DNA of 64,000 bases from positions 48,584-112,583 of the forward strand of contig NZ_JBBHER010000011.1 of assembly GCF_037646705.1 (NCBI RefSeq), in the 5' to 3' direction. Position 1 is the stretch's first letter. Each line of letters begins with the position of its first letter. Shown piece after piece: positions 31,497 through 40,650 of the stretch. Source of the DNA: Pikeienuella litoralis (lineage in GTDB: Bacteria; Pseudomonadota; Alphaproteobacteria; Rhodobacterales; Rhodobacteraceae). The notes under the pieces are model-generated. The model was not told where the DNA came from. It did no database searches and was given only the letters and a program-made list of their open reading frames with translations. Made by a program: the position numbers and the translations under genes.

Positions 31497-33604
31497 TGGC
31501 GGACCTTCTTCTTGAACTCTTTTCCGAGGAAATCCCGGCCGGGTTGCAGGCGCGGGCGGCGGAGGATCTGCAGCGGCTCGTCAGTCAGGCGCTGACGGAC
31601 CGGGGCCTGTCCTTCAAGGCGGCGGCGGCGTTCGCGACGCCGCGCCGGCTCGCGCTCTCGATCACCGGGATGCCGAGGGCGACGCGCGCGCGGCGCGAAG
31701 AGCGCAAGGGCCCCCGCGTCGACGCGCCGGAGAAGGCGCTCGAAGGGTTTCTCCGCTCGACCGGTCTGACCAGGGAGCAGCTGGTGCGGCGGGCGGACAA
31801 GAAGGGCGAGGTCTGGTTCGCGGAGATCCGGCGGCCGGGCCGCCCCGCCCCCGACGTGATCGCGGAGGCGATCCCGGAAGTCATTCGCGCCTTCCCCTGG
31901 CCGCGCTCGATGCGCTGGGGGGCGGGCGAGCTGAGCTGGATCCGCCCGCTTCGCTCGATCCTGTGCATCCTCACCGGCGACGGCGGGGAGGGGGTGGTTC
32001 CGTTCAGCGTCGGCCATCTGACGTCGGGCGCGGAGACGCGCGGCCATCGCTTCATGGCGCCGGAGGTGATCCGCCCGAAGGATTTCGAGGATTACGCGGC
32101 CCGCCTTCTGAAGGCGAAGGTCGTGCTCGACCCGGCCGCGCGGCGCGCGCGGATTTCGGCGGACATGAGCAACATGGCCTTCGCGGCGGGCATGGAGATC
32201 GTGGAGGACGAAGGGCTTCTGGCGGAGGTCGCGGGCCTCGTCGAGTGGCCGGTCGTCCTGATGGGGGAGATCGAGGAGCGGTTCCTGACCCTCCCGCCCG
32301 AAGTGCTCCAGACCTCGATGAAGGAGCATCAGAAATTCTTCTCGCTCCGGAACCCGAAAACCGGCCGGATCGAGCGCTTCGTCACCGTCGCCAATATCGA
32401 GACGGCGGATCAGGGCGCGACCATCCTCGCCGGCAATCAGCGGGTGCTGGCGGCGCGGCTCTCGGACGCGCTCTTCTTCTGGGAGAACGACCTCCGCACG
32501 ATCCGGACTGGCGGGATGGAGGCGATGGGCGCGCCGCTGAAGGACGTCACCTTCCACAACAAGCTCGGCAGCCAGGCCGACCGCATCGCCCGCATCGCCG
32601 CTCTGGCGCGCGAGATCGCGCCGCTGGTCGGGGCGGATGCGGACAAGGCCGAGCGGGCGGCGAAAATCGCCAAGGCGGACCTCTGCTCCGAGATGGTCAA
32701 TGAATTCCCGGAATTGCAGGGGGTTATGGGCCGGTATTACGCTGAGGCCGCGGGCGAAGCGCCGGACGTCGCCGCCGCCTGTCAGGCGCACTACGCGCCG
32801 CTTGGGCCTTCGGATGCGGTTCCGACGGAGCCGGTTTCTGTGGCGGTGGCGCTGGCGGACAAGATCGACGTGCTGACCGGGTTCTGGGCGATTGACGAGA
32901 GGCCGACCGGGAGCAAGGATCCGTTTGCGCTGAGGCGGGCGGCGTTGGGGGTTATTCGGATTATCCTAGAGAATAGGCTTCGTATCCGGCTGGATGATAG
33001 TGGTGGGCCTCTCAACGTTGCGACGATCATGCTCACTACGGCACTCCATCTTAGTTTGGATGGAATGGTGGGGAAACGGCGCGACCTCCTCACCTTCTTC
33101 GCCGACCGCCTGAAAGTCCACCTCCGCGCCGAGGGCGTCCGCCACGATGTGATCGACGCCTGCTTCCAGCTTGGCGGGCAAGACGATCTGGTGTTGCTGG
33201 TCAACCGCGTGAAGGCGTTACAGGCGTTTGTTGATACCGAAGACGGCGCCAATCTCCTCGCCGGCTACAAGCGCGCCGCGAATATCCTCGCGGCCGAGCA
33301 GAAGAAGGACGGCGTCGAATACACGCTCGACCCGGACCCGAAATTCGCCGAAGGCGATGAGGAACGGGCGCTTTTCGCGGCGCTCGACGCGGCCGACGCG
33401 ACGATCCGGCCGGCGCTGGCGGCGGAGGATTTTGCGGCGGCGATGGCGGCGATGGCCGGGCTGCGCGGCCCGATCGACGCCTTTTTCGACAAGACCCAGG
33501 TGAACGCCGAAAATCAGATCGTCCGCCGCAACCGGCTTTGCCTGCTCAATCGCGTGAAGGTGGTGATGGAGCGCGTGGCGGTGTTTTCCGCCATCGAGGG
33601 ATGA
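31496..33604 (+). CDS. glyS: Glycyl-tRNA synthetase beta subunit
   Basis: 702 residues. It is the tRNA-binding and editing-associated partner of GlyQ. It begins MADLLLELFSEEIPAGLQ, the family hallmark, and contains RPLRSILCILTG, PPEVLQTSMKEHQKFFSLRN, FVTVANIE, HNKLGSQADRIARIAALA and FFDKTQVNAENQIVRRNRLCLLN near the end. The ATG at 31496 overlaps the preceding TAA by one base. A patch at about 32950-33065 (LGVIRIILENRLRIRLDDSGG and following) uses codons such as CTA, TTA-like and AGT that are rare elsewhere in the window. It encodes conserved sequence up to RIILEN and then diverges. Confidence 0.97.
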   Translation: MADLLLELFSEEIPAGLQARAAEDLQRLVSQALTDRGLSFKAAAAFATPRRLALSITGMPRATRARREERKGPRVDAPEKALEGFLRSTGLTREQLVRRADKKGEVWFAEIRRPGRPAPDVIAEAIPEVIRAFPWPRSMRWGAGELSWIRPLRSILCILTGDGGEGVVPFSVGHLTSGAETRGHRFMAPEVIRPKDFEDYAARLLKAKVVLDPAARRARISADMSNMAFAAGMEIVEDEGLLAEVAGLVEWPVVLMGEIEERFLTLPPEVLQTSMKEHQKFFSLRNPKTGRIERFVTVANIETADQGATILAGNQRVLAARLSDALFFWENDLRTIRTGGMEAMGAPLKDVTFHNKLGSQADRIARIAALAREIAPLVGADADKAERAAKIAKADLCSEMVNEFPELQGVMGRYYAEAAGEAPDVAAACQAHYAPLGPSDAVPTEPVSVAVALADKIDVLTGFWAIDERPTGSKDPFALRRAALGVIRIILENRLRIRLDDSGGPLNVATIMLTTALHLSLDGMVGKRRDLLTFFADRLKVHLRAEGVRHDVIDACFQLGGQDDLVLLVNRVKALQAFVDTEDGANLLAGYKRAANILAAEQKKDGVEYTLDPDPKFAEGDEERALFAALDAADATIRPALAAEDFAAAMAAMAGLRGPIDAFFDKTQVNAENQIVRRNRLCLLNRVKVVMERVAVFSAIEG

Positions 33605-33661
33605 CGGCCGGATGAGAAGACGCTTTCGCACCTGCGAAGGCTGCGTTAGACCGGCGACAAG

Positions 33662-36274
33662 ATGAGCGCGTCGATCCTCTCCCTCGCGGATGCCTCCGCC
33701 GCTGAGCGCCATGGCGCGAAGGCGGCGCGCCTCGCGCGCCTGATCGCGGCGGGGGCCCCGGTTCCGCCCGGCTTCACCTTTCCGGACGATGTCGCGCCGG
33801 ACGCGCTCCGGCCGGCGCTGGCGGCGCTTGAGGCCGCGACCGGGTTCGGCTTCGGCGATCCGGCGGCGCCGCTCCTGCTCGCGCTCCGCTCCAGCCCGGC
33901 GGTCCACGGGGCGCCGTCCTCCCCCGCCATTCTGAACATCGGCCTGACCGCGGCGGCGCAAGCGGGGCTCGCGGCGCGGGTCGGAAAACGGGCGGCGGCC
34001 GACCTTCGCCGGCGGTTGATCCAGTCCTTCGCGGTCGAGGCCATGGGCGCGGACCCGGAGGCGTTCGAGATCGCGCTCTATGATCGGATGAAGCAATCCG
34101 GCGTCGATAGCGAGGATGCGCTCACCCATGCCGCGCTCAAGGCGCTTGAAGCGGATTATCTGGCGGTGGTGGAGGATGAGGCGGGCGAGCCTTTTCCCGA
34201 AGACGCAGGCGAGCAGCTGGCGCGGGCGATCGCGGCGATGCGCCGGGCCTGGGCCGCGCCGACCGCGAAGATCCTCCGCCAGGCGCGGGGGGTCGCGCCC
34301 GAGGCGGCGCAGACCCTGATCGCGCAGGCGATGGCGCTCGGCGTCGGCCCGCACCCGTCCGGCGCCGGGGTCGCCATGACGCGTTCGGAGGAGGATGGCG
34401 TTCCGGGGTTTCAGGGGCGGTTCCTTGCTCAGGCTCAGGGCGAGGATGCGTTGATGGGGCTGCGGACTCCGCGTCTCCTCACTGAGGCGACGCGGCGCGC
34501 CGCGGCGCAATCGGCCCCCTCGCTGGAGGCGGAGGCGCCGGAGGCCGCCGCGGCGCTGGAGGCGCTGGGCGACGTGGCCGAGCGCGCCCTCGGCGACGCC
34601 TGCCGTCTGGAGTTCACGCTGGAGGCGGGCGAGCTGAAGCTGCTCGACGCGCAGCCTTTGAAGCCGACGGCGCGCGGCGCGGTCCGGATCGCGGTCGATC
34701 TGGCGGAGGCGGGCGTGATCAGCCGCGACGCGGCGCTCCTGCGGGTCGATCCCTCGACGCTGACCGCGCATCTTCATCCGACGGTCGCGGCCCGCACGCC
34801 GCGCGACGTGATCGGGTCCGGCTTGCCGGCCTCTCCCGGCGCGGCGGCGGGCGCCATCGTCTTCTCGTCGGAGGCGGCGGAGACATTGGCGGCGCGCGAG
34901 CAGCGCGCGATCCTGGTGCGGGTCGAGACCAGCCCCGAGGACATACGCGGCATGCACGTCGCCGCCGGCGTGCTGACGGCGCGGGGTGGGATGACCAGCC
35001 ACGCCGCGGTGATCGCGCGCGGCCTCGGCGCGCCCTGCGTCGTCGGCGCCGGCGACATCACGCTCGATCTCGAAGGGCGAACCCTGACGGCGGCGGATGG
35101 CCGGGTGTTTCACGAAGGCGACGTGATCACGATCGACGGCTCGGCCGGGCAGGCGCTGGCCGGCGCGCCGCAACTGGTCCAGCCGGAGGTCTCCGGCGCC
35201 TTCGCGACATTGATGGAGTGGGCCGACGCGGTGCGGCGGCTGAAAGTGCGCGCGAACGCCGATACCGGGCAGGACGCGCGAGTGGCGATCGGATTTAATG
35301 TCGATGGAATAGGGCTTTGCCGAACTGAGCATATGTTCTTTGAGAAGAACAGGATCACGCCGATGCGGCGGATGATCCTGGCGTCGGACGAGACTGTCCG
35401 TCGGGAGGCGCTGGCCGAGCTGCTGCCGATGCAACGCTCGGATTTCATCGAACTGTTCGAGATCATGGCGGGGTTGCCGGTGACGATCCGGTTGCTCGAT
35501 CCGCCTCTGCATGAATTTCTGCCGCATGGCGAGCAGGAGATGGCGGAGCTCGCGGCCGCGATGGGGCTGCCGCTGAAAAGCGTGATCCGGCGGGCGGATG
35601 AGATGCGGGAGTTCAACCCGATGCTCGGCAACCGCGGCTGCCGGGTCGGCGTCACCTTCCCCGAAATCTACGAGATGCAGGCGCGCGCCGCGTTCGAGGC
35701 GGCTGTGGCGGCGGGCATCAGCACCGGCGAGCCGGTGACGCCGGAGATCATGATCCCGCTCGTCTCCGCCAACCGGGAGCTGGAGCTGCTGGCGAAGATG
35801 GTCGAGACCGTCGCCGAGCAGGTCAGAAACGAGACCGGCGCGCCGCTCCGCTATCGGATCGGCGCCATGGTGGAGACGCCGCGCGCCGCGCTTCGGGCCG
35901 GAGATCTGGCGGAGACGGCCGAGTTCCTGTCATTCGGGACCAACGACCTCACCCAGATGACCTATGGGCTCAGCCGCGACGACGCTGGGCGCTTCATGCG
36001 CGACTATATCGCCAAGGGGGTCTTCCCCGAGGACCCGTTCCATTCCCTCGATCTCGAAGGCGTGGGCGAGTTGCTGCTCATGGCGACGGAGCGCGGGCGG
36101 CGTCGGAACCCCGGCCTCACGCTTGGCCTCTGTGGCGAGCATGGCGGGGATCCGGCCTCGATCCGGTTCTGCGAACTGGCCGGATTCGACTACATATCCT
36201 GCTCCCCGTTTCGCCTCCCCATCGCCCGTCTGGCGGCGGCGCAGGCGCGGCTCCTGGCGTCCGATTCGTCGTGA
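33662..36274 (+). CDS. ppdK: Pyruvate, phosphate dikinase (divergent N-terminal domain)
   Basis: 870 residues. It interconverts pyruvate, ATP and Pi with PEP, AMP and PPi. The central phosphohistidine domain has GGMTSHAAVIARGLGAPCVVG with His447. The C-terminal TIM barrel has GFNVDGIGLCRTEHMFF, EFNPMLGNRGCRVG, FLSFGTNDLTQMTYGLSRDD and GLCGEHGGDPASIRF with catalytic Cys824. The N-terminal ATP-grasp domain is atypical. GGKGANL appears as HGAKAARL, and the usual VSMPGMMDTVLNLG reads VHGAPSSPAILNIG. The overall length is near normal. Dikinase activity is therefore likely but less certain than for a canonical enzyme. In this setting it would supply PEP for gluconeogenesis and sugar-nucleotide synthesis. 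Confidence 0.92.
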   Translation: MSASILSLADASAAERHGAKAARLARLIAAGAPVPPGFTFPDDVAPDALRPALAALEAATGFGFGDPAAPLLLALRSSPAVHGAPSSPAILNIGLTAAAQAGLAARVGKRAAADLRRRLIQSFAVEAMGADPEAFEIALYDRMKQSGVDSEDALTHAALKALEADYLAVVEDEAGEPFPEDAGEQLARAIAAMRRAWAAPTAKILRQARGVAPEAAQTLIAQAMALGVGPHPSGAGVAMTRSEEDGVPGFQGRFLAQAQGEDALMGLRTPRLLTEATRRAAAQSAPSLEAEAPEAAAALEALGDVAERALGDACRLEFTLEAGELKLLDAQPLKPTARGAVRIAVDLAEAGVISRDAALLRVDPSTLTAHLHPTVAARTPRDVIGSGLPASPGAAAGAIVFSSEAAETLAAREQRAILVRVETSPEDIRGMHVAAGVLTARGGMTSHAAVIARGLGAPCVVGAGDITLDLEGRTLTAADGRVFHEGDVITIDGSAGQALAGAPQLVQPEVSGAFATLMEWADAVRRLKVRANADTGQDARVAIGFNVDGIGLCRTEHMFFEKNRITPMRRMILASDETVRREALAELLPMQRSDFIELFEIMAGLPVTIRLLDPPLHEFLPHGEQEMAELAAAMGLPLKSVIRRADEMREFNPMLGNRGCRVGVTFPEIYEMQARAAFEAAVAAGISTGEPVTPEIMIPLVSANRELELLAKMVETVAEQVRNETGAPLRYRIGAMVETPRAALRAGDLAETAEFLSFGTNDLTQMTYGLSRDDAGRFMRDYIAKGVFPEDPFHSLDLEGVGELLLMATERGRRRNPGLTLGLCGEHGGDPASIRFCELAGFDYISCSPFRLPIARLAAAQARLLASDSS

Positions 36275-36524
36275 GATCCTGAAACCTTCTGAAATTGTTT
36301 CGGAATAACAAGGCGTTGGGGCTGAAAATGTGATGAAAACCTCCCAAATTGCGGTGGATTCCGATTGACGGGCGGGGCGCTTATCGCGTTCACAACGTGT
36401 TAACGAAGATTGCGCCGCAGAAGGCGACGCGCAACTTCGATTGCTGGAGATGGATGCGGGCCGCAGCCCCGCGACGGCGCGCGCCGGACAGAAGCCGGCG
36501 CCGCGACAAGACCGAGGGTGAAAC

Positions 36525-37343
36525 ATGCGCGACTTATCCGGATTTTCCCGCACGGGACGGGCCGGCGTTATGGCGTTCGGGATTGCGGCGGCGATAGCTT
36601 TCTCCTCTTCAACCGGGGCGGCGACGGAAGGCTCCGGCGGCGAGGCGGCGGTGGATGCCGCGCAGTCGCGGCAGATCCTCTCTGTGTTGAGGGCGGAGCG
36701 CACGGCGTTTCGCGCGCTTGAATCGGACCGGATGTTCGCACGCACCGGCCGTATGCCATCCACGCCCGACCGCCTCATGACCGCGACGATCGACGACCCG
36801 GACCTCGCGTCGCTGAACGACGAGGACGCGCTGGCCTCCGCGCTGGGCGGGGCGACGAAGGAAATGCATGTCTCGGAGTTGCTGTCGGCGTCCAATGTGA
36901 GCCTTGAGAGCATCGGCGAAGGGGTCGACGGACGGTCGCTCCAGTGTCTCGCGGAGGCGATCTATTTCGAATCGCGCGGCGAGACGACCCGTGGGCAGTT
37001 CGCCGTCGCGGAAGTGATCCTGAACCGGGTCGATAGCGGGGCATACCCCGGGTCGGTCTGCGAGGTGGTGACGCAGGGCGCCCAGAAGCGCCACGCCTGC
37101 CAGTTCTCCTACGCCTGCGACGGCAAGAAGGAGCGGATCGGCAATCGCGCGGCCTTTGTGAAGGCGGCGAAGATCGCGAAGGTCATGCTCTCGGGCCGGC
37201 CGCGGGTGCTGACCGACGGCGCGACGCATTTTCACACGACCAGCGTCCGGCCAAGCTGGTCGAAGAGATTGTCGAAGACGGTGCGGATCGGCAGCCATGT
37301 CTTTTATCGCATCCCGACACGGGTCACTGAAAACAAGAGCTGA
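36525..37343 (+). CDS. Exported cell wall hydrolase, SleB/Hydrolase_2 family
   Basis: 272 residues. The N-terminus has a hydrophobic segment (GVMAFGIAAAIAFSSSTGAA) consistent with a signal peptide or anchor. The C-terminal half is the SleB/CwlJ-type domain: LQCLAEAIYFESRGETTRGQFAVAEVILNRVDSG with the catalytic Glu region, VCEVVTQGA, and CQFSYACDGK. It ends HTTSVRPSW and HVFYRI. Such enzymes are peptidoglycan lytic transglycosylases or amidases, used in non-sporulating alphaproteobacteria for wall remodelling. The start has GAGGGTGAAAC upstream. A GC-rich hairpin follows the stop. Confidence 0.9.
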   Translation: MRDLSGFSRTGRAGVMAFGIAAAIAFSSSTGAATEGSGGEAAVDAAQSRQILSVLRAERTAFRALESDRMFARTGRMPSTPDRLMTATIDDPDLASLNDEDALASALGGATKEMHVSELLSASNVSLESIGEGVDGRSLQCLAEAIYFESRGETTRGQFAVAEVILNRVDSGAYPGSVCEVVTQGAQKRHACQFSYACDGKKERIGNRAAFVKAAKIAKVMLSGRPRVLTDGATHFHTTSVRPSWSKRLSKTVRIGSHVFYRIPTRVTENKS

Positions 37344-37348
37344 TCCCC

Positions 37349-37378
37349 GGCGCGGCTCGCGGCGCCGCGCCGTTTCCT
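37349..37378 (+). terminator. Probable terminator after the SleB-type hydrolase gene
   Basis: GGCGCGGC (37349-37356) pairs perfectly with GCCGCGCC (37364-37371) around a 7-base loop. It is followed by GTTTCCTT, a weak T-rich tail. It starts six bases after the stop of the hydrolase gene. Confidence 0.6.
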
Positions 37379-37446
37379 TGCGCGCCGGACGGGAGTAATG
37401 CTTCAGTTCCCGACGCAATTGCGTGATTGAGACAAGGCGACGCCGG

Positions 37447-37851
37447 ATGAACGATGAGACGACCGGAATGCTGATCGGGCGCGCGGTCGAAGGCGCGCCA
37501 TGCGACCGGGTCTTTCTGCGCGACCATATCGCCGACATCGAAATCGGGGCGTATGCGGAGGAGTATGGCGTCACGCAGCGGCTGCGCTTCTCGGTCGAGC
37601 TGGATGTGCGGAGATTTTCCGCGGATTACGCCGATGAAGTGGAGAGCGTGGTCTCCTACGATCTGATTTTCGAGGCGATCCGGGACCTTGCCGCAGGCCC
37701 GCGGATGAAACTTCTCGAGACGTTCGCCGAGCGGCTGGCGGCGCGGCTTCTGGCCGAGCCGCGCGTCGCGCGGGCGCGAATCCGGATCGAAAAGCTGGAT
37801 CGGGTCTCCGGCGCGCTCGGCGTCGAGATCGAGCGTCGGGCGGCGCGCTGA
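37447..37851 (+). CDS. folB: Dihydroneopterin aldolase family protein
   Basis: 134 residues. FolB cleaves 7,8-dihydroneopterin in folate synthesis. It has RVFLRDHIADIEIGAYAEEYGVTQRLRFSVELDV, the N-terminal tunnelling-fold strands with the conserved IGxYxxE. VVSYDLIFEAI and LLETFAERLAARLL contain the conserved Y-D and E. The C-terminal KLDRVSGALGVEIERR has the PxA/GA-type strand. The ATG at 37447 begins MNDET; an earlier in-frame ATG adds eight residues with no better ribosome binding site. No other folate gene is next to it. It converges on the DUF6473-like gene with seven bases between stops. Confidence 0.85.
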   Translation: MNDETTGMLIGRAVEGAPCDRVFLRDHIADIEIGAYAEEYGVTQRLRFSVELDVRRFSADYADEVESVVSYDLIFEAIRDLAAGPRMKLLETFAERLAARLLAEPRVARARIRIEKLDRVSGALGVEIERRAAR

Positions 37852-37858
37852 GCGCCCT

Positions 37859-38755
37859 TCAGATCGAGATCATGCCGCGCCGGGCGTGGGCGGGCGTTTC
37901 GGTTGAGTGCAGAAGCTCCTGGATCGGTCCGGCCAGCGCTCTGGCCGCATCCTCGTGCATTTCGGGCGAGGGATAGTACCGATTCTCGCTGACCGGCATG
38001 CCGAACGGCGTCTGAAGCACGGGCGCGCCGTTTTTCATCAGCGACTGCGGAATTCCGGCGGAGGTGACGCATGTCACCACCCGGTCCGCCAGCGGCGCGA
38101 CGGCGTCGATCATGTCCTGATCGACGAATTGCGGGTATTTGAGCATCGGCTGCCGAGCGTCGGCCGGGGCGTCCTCATCCGGCCTTCGTTCGGAGAACCA
38201 GAACAGGATTCGCTTCGTCTGGATCGTCTCCAGAAGCACGCGGGTGCGCGCGACCCACGCCGCCTTCATCTCCGCCTCGACGGCGATGAAACTCTCCGGA
38301 TCGTCTTCCGCAAGCTGGTTCAGCATGTTGTGGGCGTAGGTGAATGTTTCAAAGTCGACATGCGGAAACAGCGATTCCAGCGCCCTCGTCACCGCTTCGA
38401 TTTCTTCGTTGCGGCTGAGCTCGACCTTGAAGAGACGGTTTGAGAGAGAGCGCGCGCTCATCACCTGGACAACGCAGATTTCCGCCTGCGACGCCGCCTC
38501 CGTCACCTGCGAGTCGCGAAGAAAGAATCCGGGCCCCGCGCTGGCGGTCCCGAAATTGGCGACCTGCAGGTTCAGAGCCTCCGAGAGGAGTTGTGGAAAC
38601 GGCCGCTCCACATACCGCCCGAACGTCTGCGCGCCGCCGAGGCAGGCGATATAGGGCTGCGCGAGGTCGGGTTGCGGCCCGCGATAGATCTGGTTCAGGC
38701 GGCCCCAGTGATAGCCCTGATAGTCTATGAACGGTCGGTCCGGTTTTTGGTACAT
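37859..38755 (-). CDS. DUF6473-like protein (copy 1), distantly SGNH-like
   Basis: 298 residues without signal peptide or membrane helix. Blocks shared with the copy at 48.5-49.5 kb are CLGGAQTFGRY (40-46 GGAQTFG), ANFGTASAGPGFFLRD, CVVQVMSARSLSNRLF, KRILFWFSERRPDE, MLKYPQFVDQDMIDAV and NRYYPSPEMHEDAARAL. The order GxxQTFG, NxGxxxAGPG, then PSPEMHEDA resembles SGNH-hydrolase blocks I, II and V. The position of the usual nucleophile Ser is Ala here. The family is common in Rhodobacterales, often near sulfotransferase and polysaccharide genes. This copy is outside the polysaccharide loci, between folB and purN. Enzymatic role is unknown. Confidence 0.82.
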   Translation of the reverse strand: MYQKPDRPFIDYQGYHWGRLNQIYRGPQPDLAQPYIACLGGAQTFGRYVERPFPQLLSEALNLQVANFGTASAGPGFFLRDSQVTEAASQAEICVVQVMSARSLSNRLFKVELSRNEEIEAVTRALESLFPHVDFETFTYAHNMLNQLAEDDPESFIAVEAEMKAAWVARTRVLLETIQTKRILFWFSERRPDEDAPADARQPMLKYPQFVDQDMIDAVAPLADRVVTCVTSAGIPQSLMKNGAPVLQTPFGMPVSENRYYPSPEMHEDAARALAGPIQELLHSTETPAHARRGMISI

Positions 38756-38869
38756 TGCGCTCTCGCCCCGCTCCAGCCGGCATCGTCGGCTTTGGCGCAA
38801 TGTCGGCGCAAAGGGGTGAAATCCGCGTTAACGGGCGTCTTGCTCCAGATCGCGAGCCGGCCCGCGCCG

Positions 38870-39508
38870 CTATCCCATGAGCGCGAGCGGCGCAGGGCGA
38901 ATCGCTTCCCCCTCCAGGGTCAGTTCGCCTTCGAGCCACGCCTTGAGCGCGGCCGGATAAAGCCGATGCTCCAGCCTAAGGACGCGCGCGGCGAGGGTGT
39001 CCGGGTCGTCTCCCGGGGCGACCGCGAGCGCCGCCTGGCCGAGAATCGGCCCGTCGTCCATCTCCGCCCGGACCAGATGCGTGGTGCAGCCGTGAAAGGC
39101 GACGCCGGCGTGGAGCGCCCGGGCGTGCGTCTCCAGCCCCTTGAACGCGGGAAGAAGCGAGGGATGGATGTTCACCATCCTGTCGCGCCATTGATCGACG
39201 AATCCGCCAGTGAGAATCCGCATGAATCCGGCGAGGCAGATCAGGTCGACGCCCGCGGCGGCGAGCACGCGCGACAGCTCCGCCTCGAAAGCGGCGCGAT
39301 CGCCTTTGAACGGCCGGTGGTCGATCACCGCGGTCGCCACGCCGCGCTCAGCGGCGTGCGCCAGCCCGGCGGCGCCGGGATTGTTGGAGAGGACCAGCGC
39401 GGCCTCGGCGGGGTAGGCGGGGTCGGCCATCGCTTCGAGAAGCGCGGTCATGTTGCTGCCGCGCCCGGAAATGAAGATCGCCGCCCTCGGCCGCGCCGCC
39501 GCAGTCAC
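38870..39508 (-). CDS. purN: Phosphoribosylglycinamide formyltransferase 1
   Basis: 212 residues. It transfers the formyl group of 10-formyl-THF to GAR in purine synthesis. RAAIFISGRGSNMTALLEA binds phosphate. DLICLAGFMRILTGGFVDQWRDRMVNIHPSLLPAFKG contains the catalytic Asn and His (NIHPSLLP). HGCTTHLVRAEMDDGPILGQ supplies the catalytic Asp. The start is a GTG at 39508 whose GTGA overlaps the TGA of purM. The longer upstream open frame is arginine-rich shadow of purM. It is the second gene of a purM-purN operon, the common bacterial order. Confidence 0.96.
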   Translation of the reverse strand: MTAAARPRAAIFISGRGSNMTALLEAMADPAYPAEAALVLSNNPGAAGLAHAAERGVATAVIDHRPFKGDRAAFEAELSRVLAAAGVDLICLAGFMRILTGGFVDQWRDRMVNIHPSLLPAFKGLETHARALHAGVAFHGCTTHLVRAEMDDGPILGQAALAVAPGDDPDTLAARVLRLEHRLYPAALKAWLEGELTLEGEAIRPAPLALMG

Positions 39509-40548
39509 GCCAACGCGCCGCGATAGGCGACGCCGGCGCCGGACACGAGCGCCCCGATGCGGAACGGCGCCTCGCCGGCGGCGCGAAGCGCGGTCTCGAC
39601 CGCGTCCGCCTCCGCGGCGGGCGCGACCACGATCATGCCGACGCCGCAATTGAATGTCTTGAGCATTTCAGCGCCATCGATCTCCGCCGTCTCCATCAGC
39701 CAGCGGAAGATCGGGGGCAGCGGCCAGGCGGCGAGGTCGATCTCGGCGCCAAGCCCGTCGGGGAGGATTCGCGGCAGGTTCTCCGTCAACCCGCCGCCGG
39801 TGATATGGGCGAGACCGGCGGCTCCGGCGGAAATCGCGGCCAGCGCGGCCGGGACGTAGATTCGGGTCGGAGCGAGAAGCGCGTCGCCAAGCGGCATATC
39901 GGCGAAGGGGGCGGGAGCGGACCAGGCGAGCCCGGACCGCTCGACGACTTTCCGGACCAGCGAATACCCGTTCGAGTGGACGCCGGAGGAGGCGAGTCCG
40001 ATCAGCCGGTCTCCGGCGGCCATGTCGCGGGGAAGCGCGCCGCCTCGCTCCATCGCGCCGATGGCGAACCCGGCGAGGTCGAAATCGCCCTTGGCGTAGA
40101 GGCCGGGCATCTCCGCCGTCTCGCCGCCGATCAGCGCGCAGCCTGCGGCGCGGCAGCCTTCGGCGACGCCGGCCACCAACGCGGCGCCTTCGGCGACATC
40201 GAGTTTCCCGGTTGCGAAATAGTCGAGAAAGAAAAGCGGCTCCGCCCCCTGACACACCAGATCGTTCACGCACATCGCGACGAGATCGACGCCGACCGTG
40301 TCGACGCGCCCGGTTTCGATCGCGACCTTCAGCTTGGTGCCGACCCCGTCGGTCGCGGCGACGAGGATCGGATCCTGAAAGCCGGCGGCGCGAAGGTCGA
40401 ACATCGCTCCGAATCCGCCGAGCCCATCCATCACGCCGGGGCGGGTGGTCGCGGCCGCGGCGGGCTTGATCGCCTCGACCAGCGCCGCGCCCGCATCGAT
40501 ATCGACGCCGGCGTCGCGATAAGTGAGGCCATTCGGGCGGTCGGTCAT
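39505..40548 (-). CDS. purM: Phosphoribosylformylglycinamidine cyclo-ligase
   Basis: 347 residues, normal for AIR synthetase, which closes the imidazole ring using ATP. Signatures are YRDAGVDIDAGAALVEAIK, GGFGAMFDL, VAATDGVGTKLKVA, GVDLVAMCVNDLVCQGAEPLFFLDYFATGKLD, LIGGETAEMPGLY and GLASSGVHSNGYSLVRKV. The ATG at 40548 gives the usual MTDxxNGLTYRDAGVD start. purN follows with a four-base overlap. The gene diverges from the CAU tRNA at 40651. Confidence 0.97.
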   Translation of the reverse strand: MTDRPNGLTYRDAGVDIDAGAALVEAIKPAAAATTRPGVMDGLGGFGAMFDLRAAGFQDPILVAATDGVGTKLKVAIETGRVDTVGVDLVAMCVNDLVCQGAEPLFFLDYFATGKLDVAEGAALVAGVAEGCRAAGCALIGGETAEMPGLYAKGDFDLAGFAIGAMERGGALPRDMAAGDRLIGLASSGVHSNGYSLVRKVVERSGLAWSAPAPFADMPLGDALLAPTRIYVPAALAAISAGAAGLAHITGGGLTENLPRILPDGLGAEIDLAAWPLPPIFRWLMETAEIDGAEMLKTFNCGVGMIVVAPAAEADAVETALRAAGEAPFRIGALVSGAGVAYRGALA

Positions 40549-40650
40549 CTTTCGCTCCCTCAATCTCGGCGTCCTCCTAGCGCATGCGGGCGCAAAGCGG
40601 AAGAATGATTGACCACGCCGCGCCGCGCGCCTATCCAATGCAGCGCCTTG

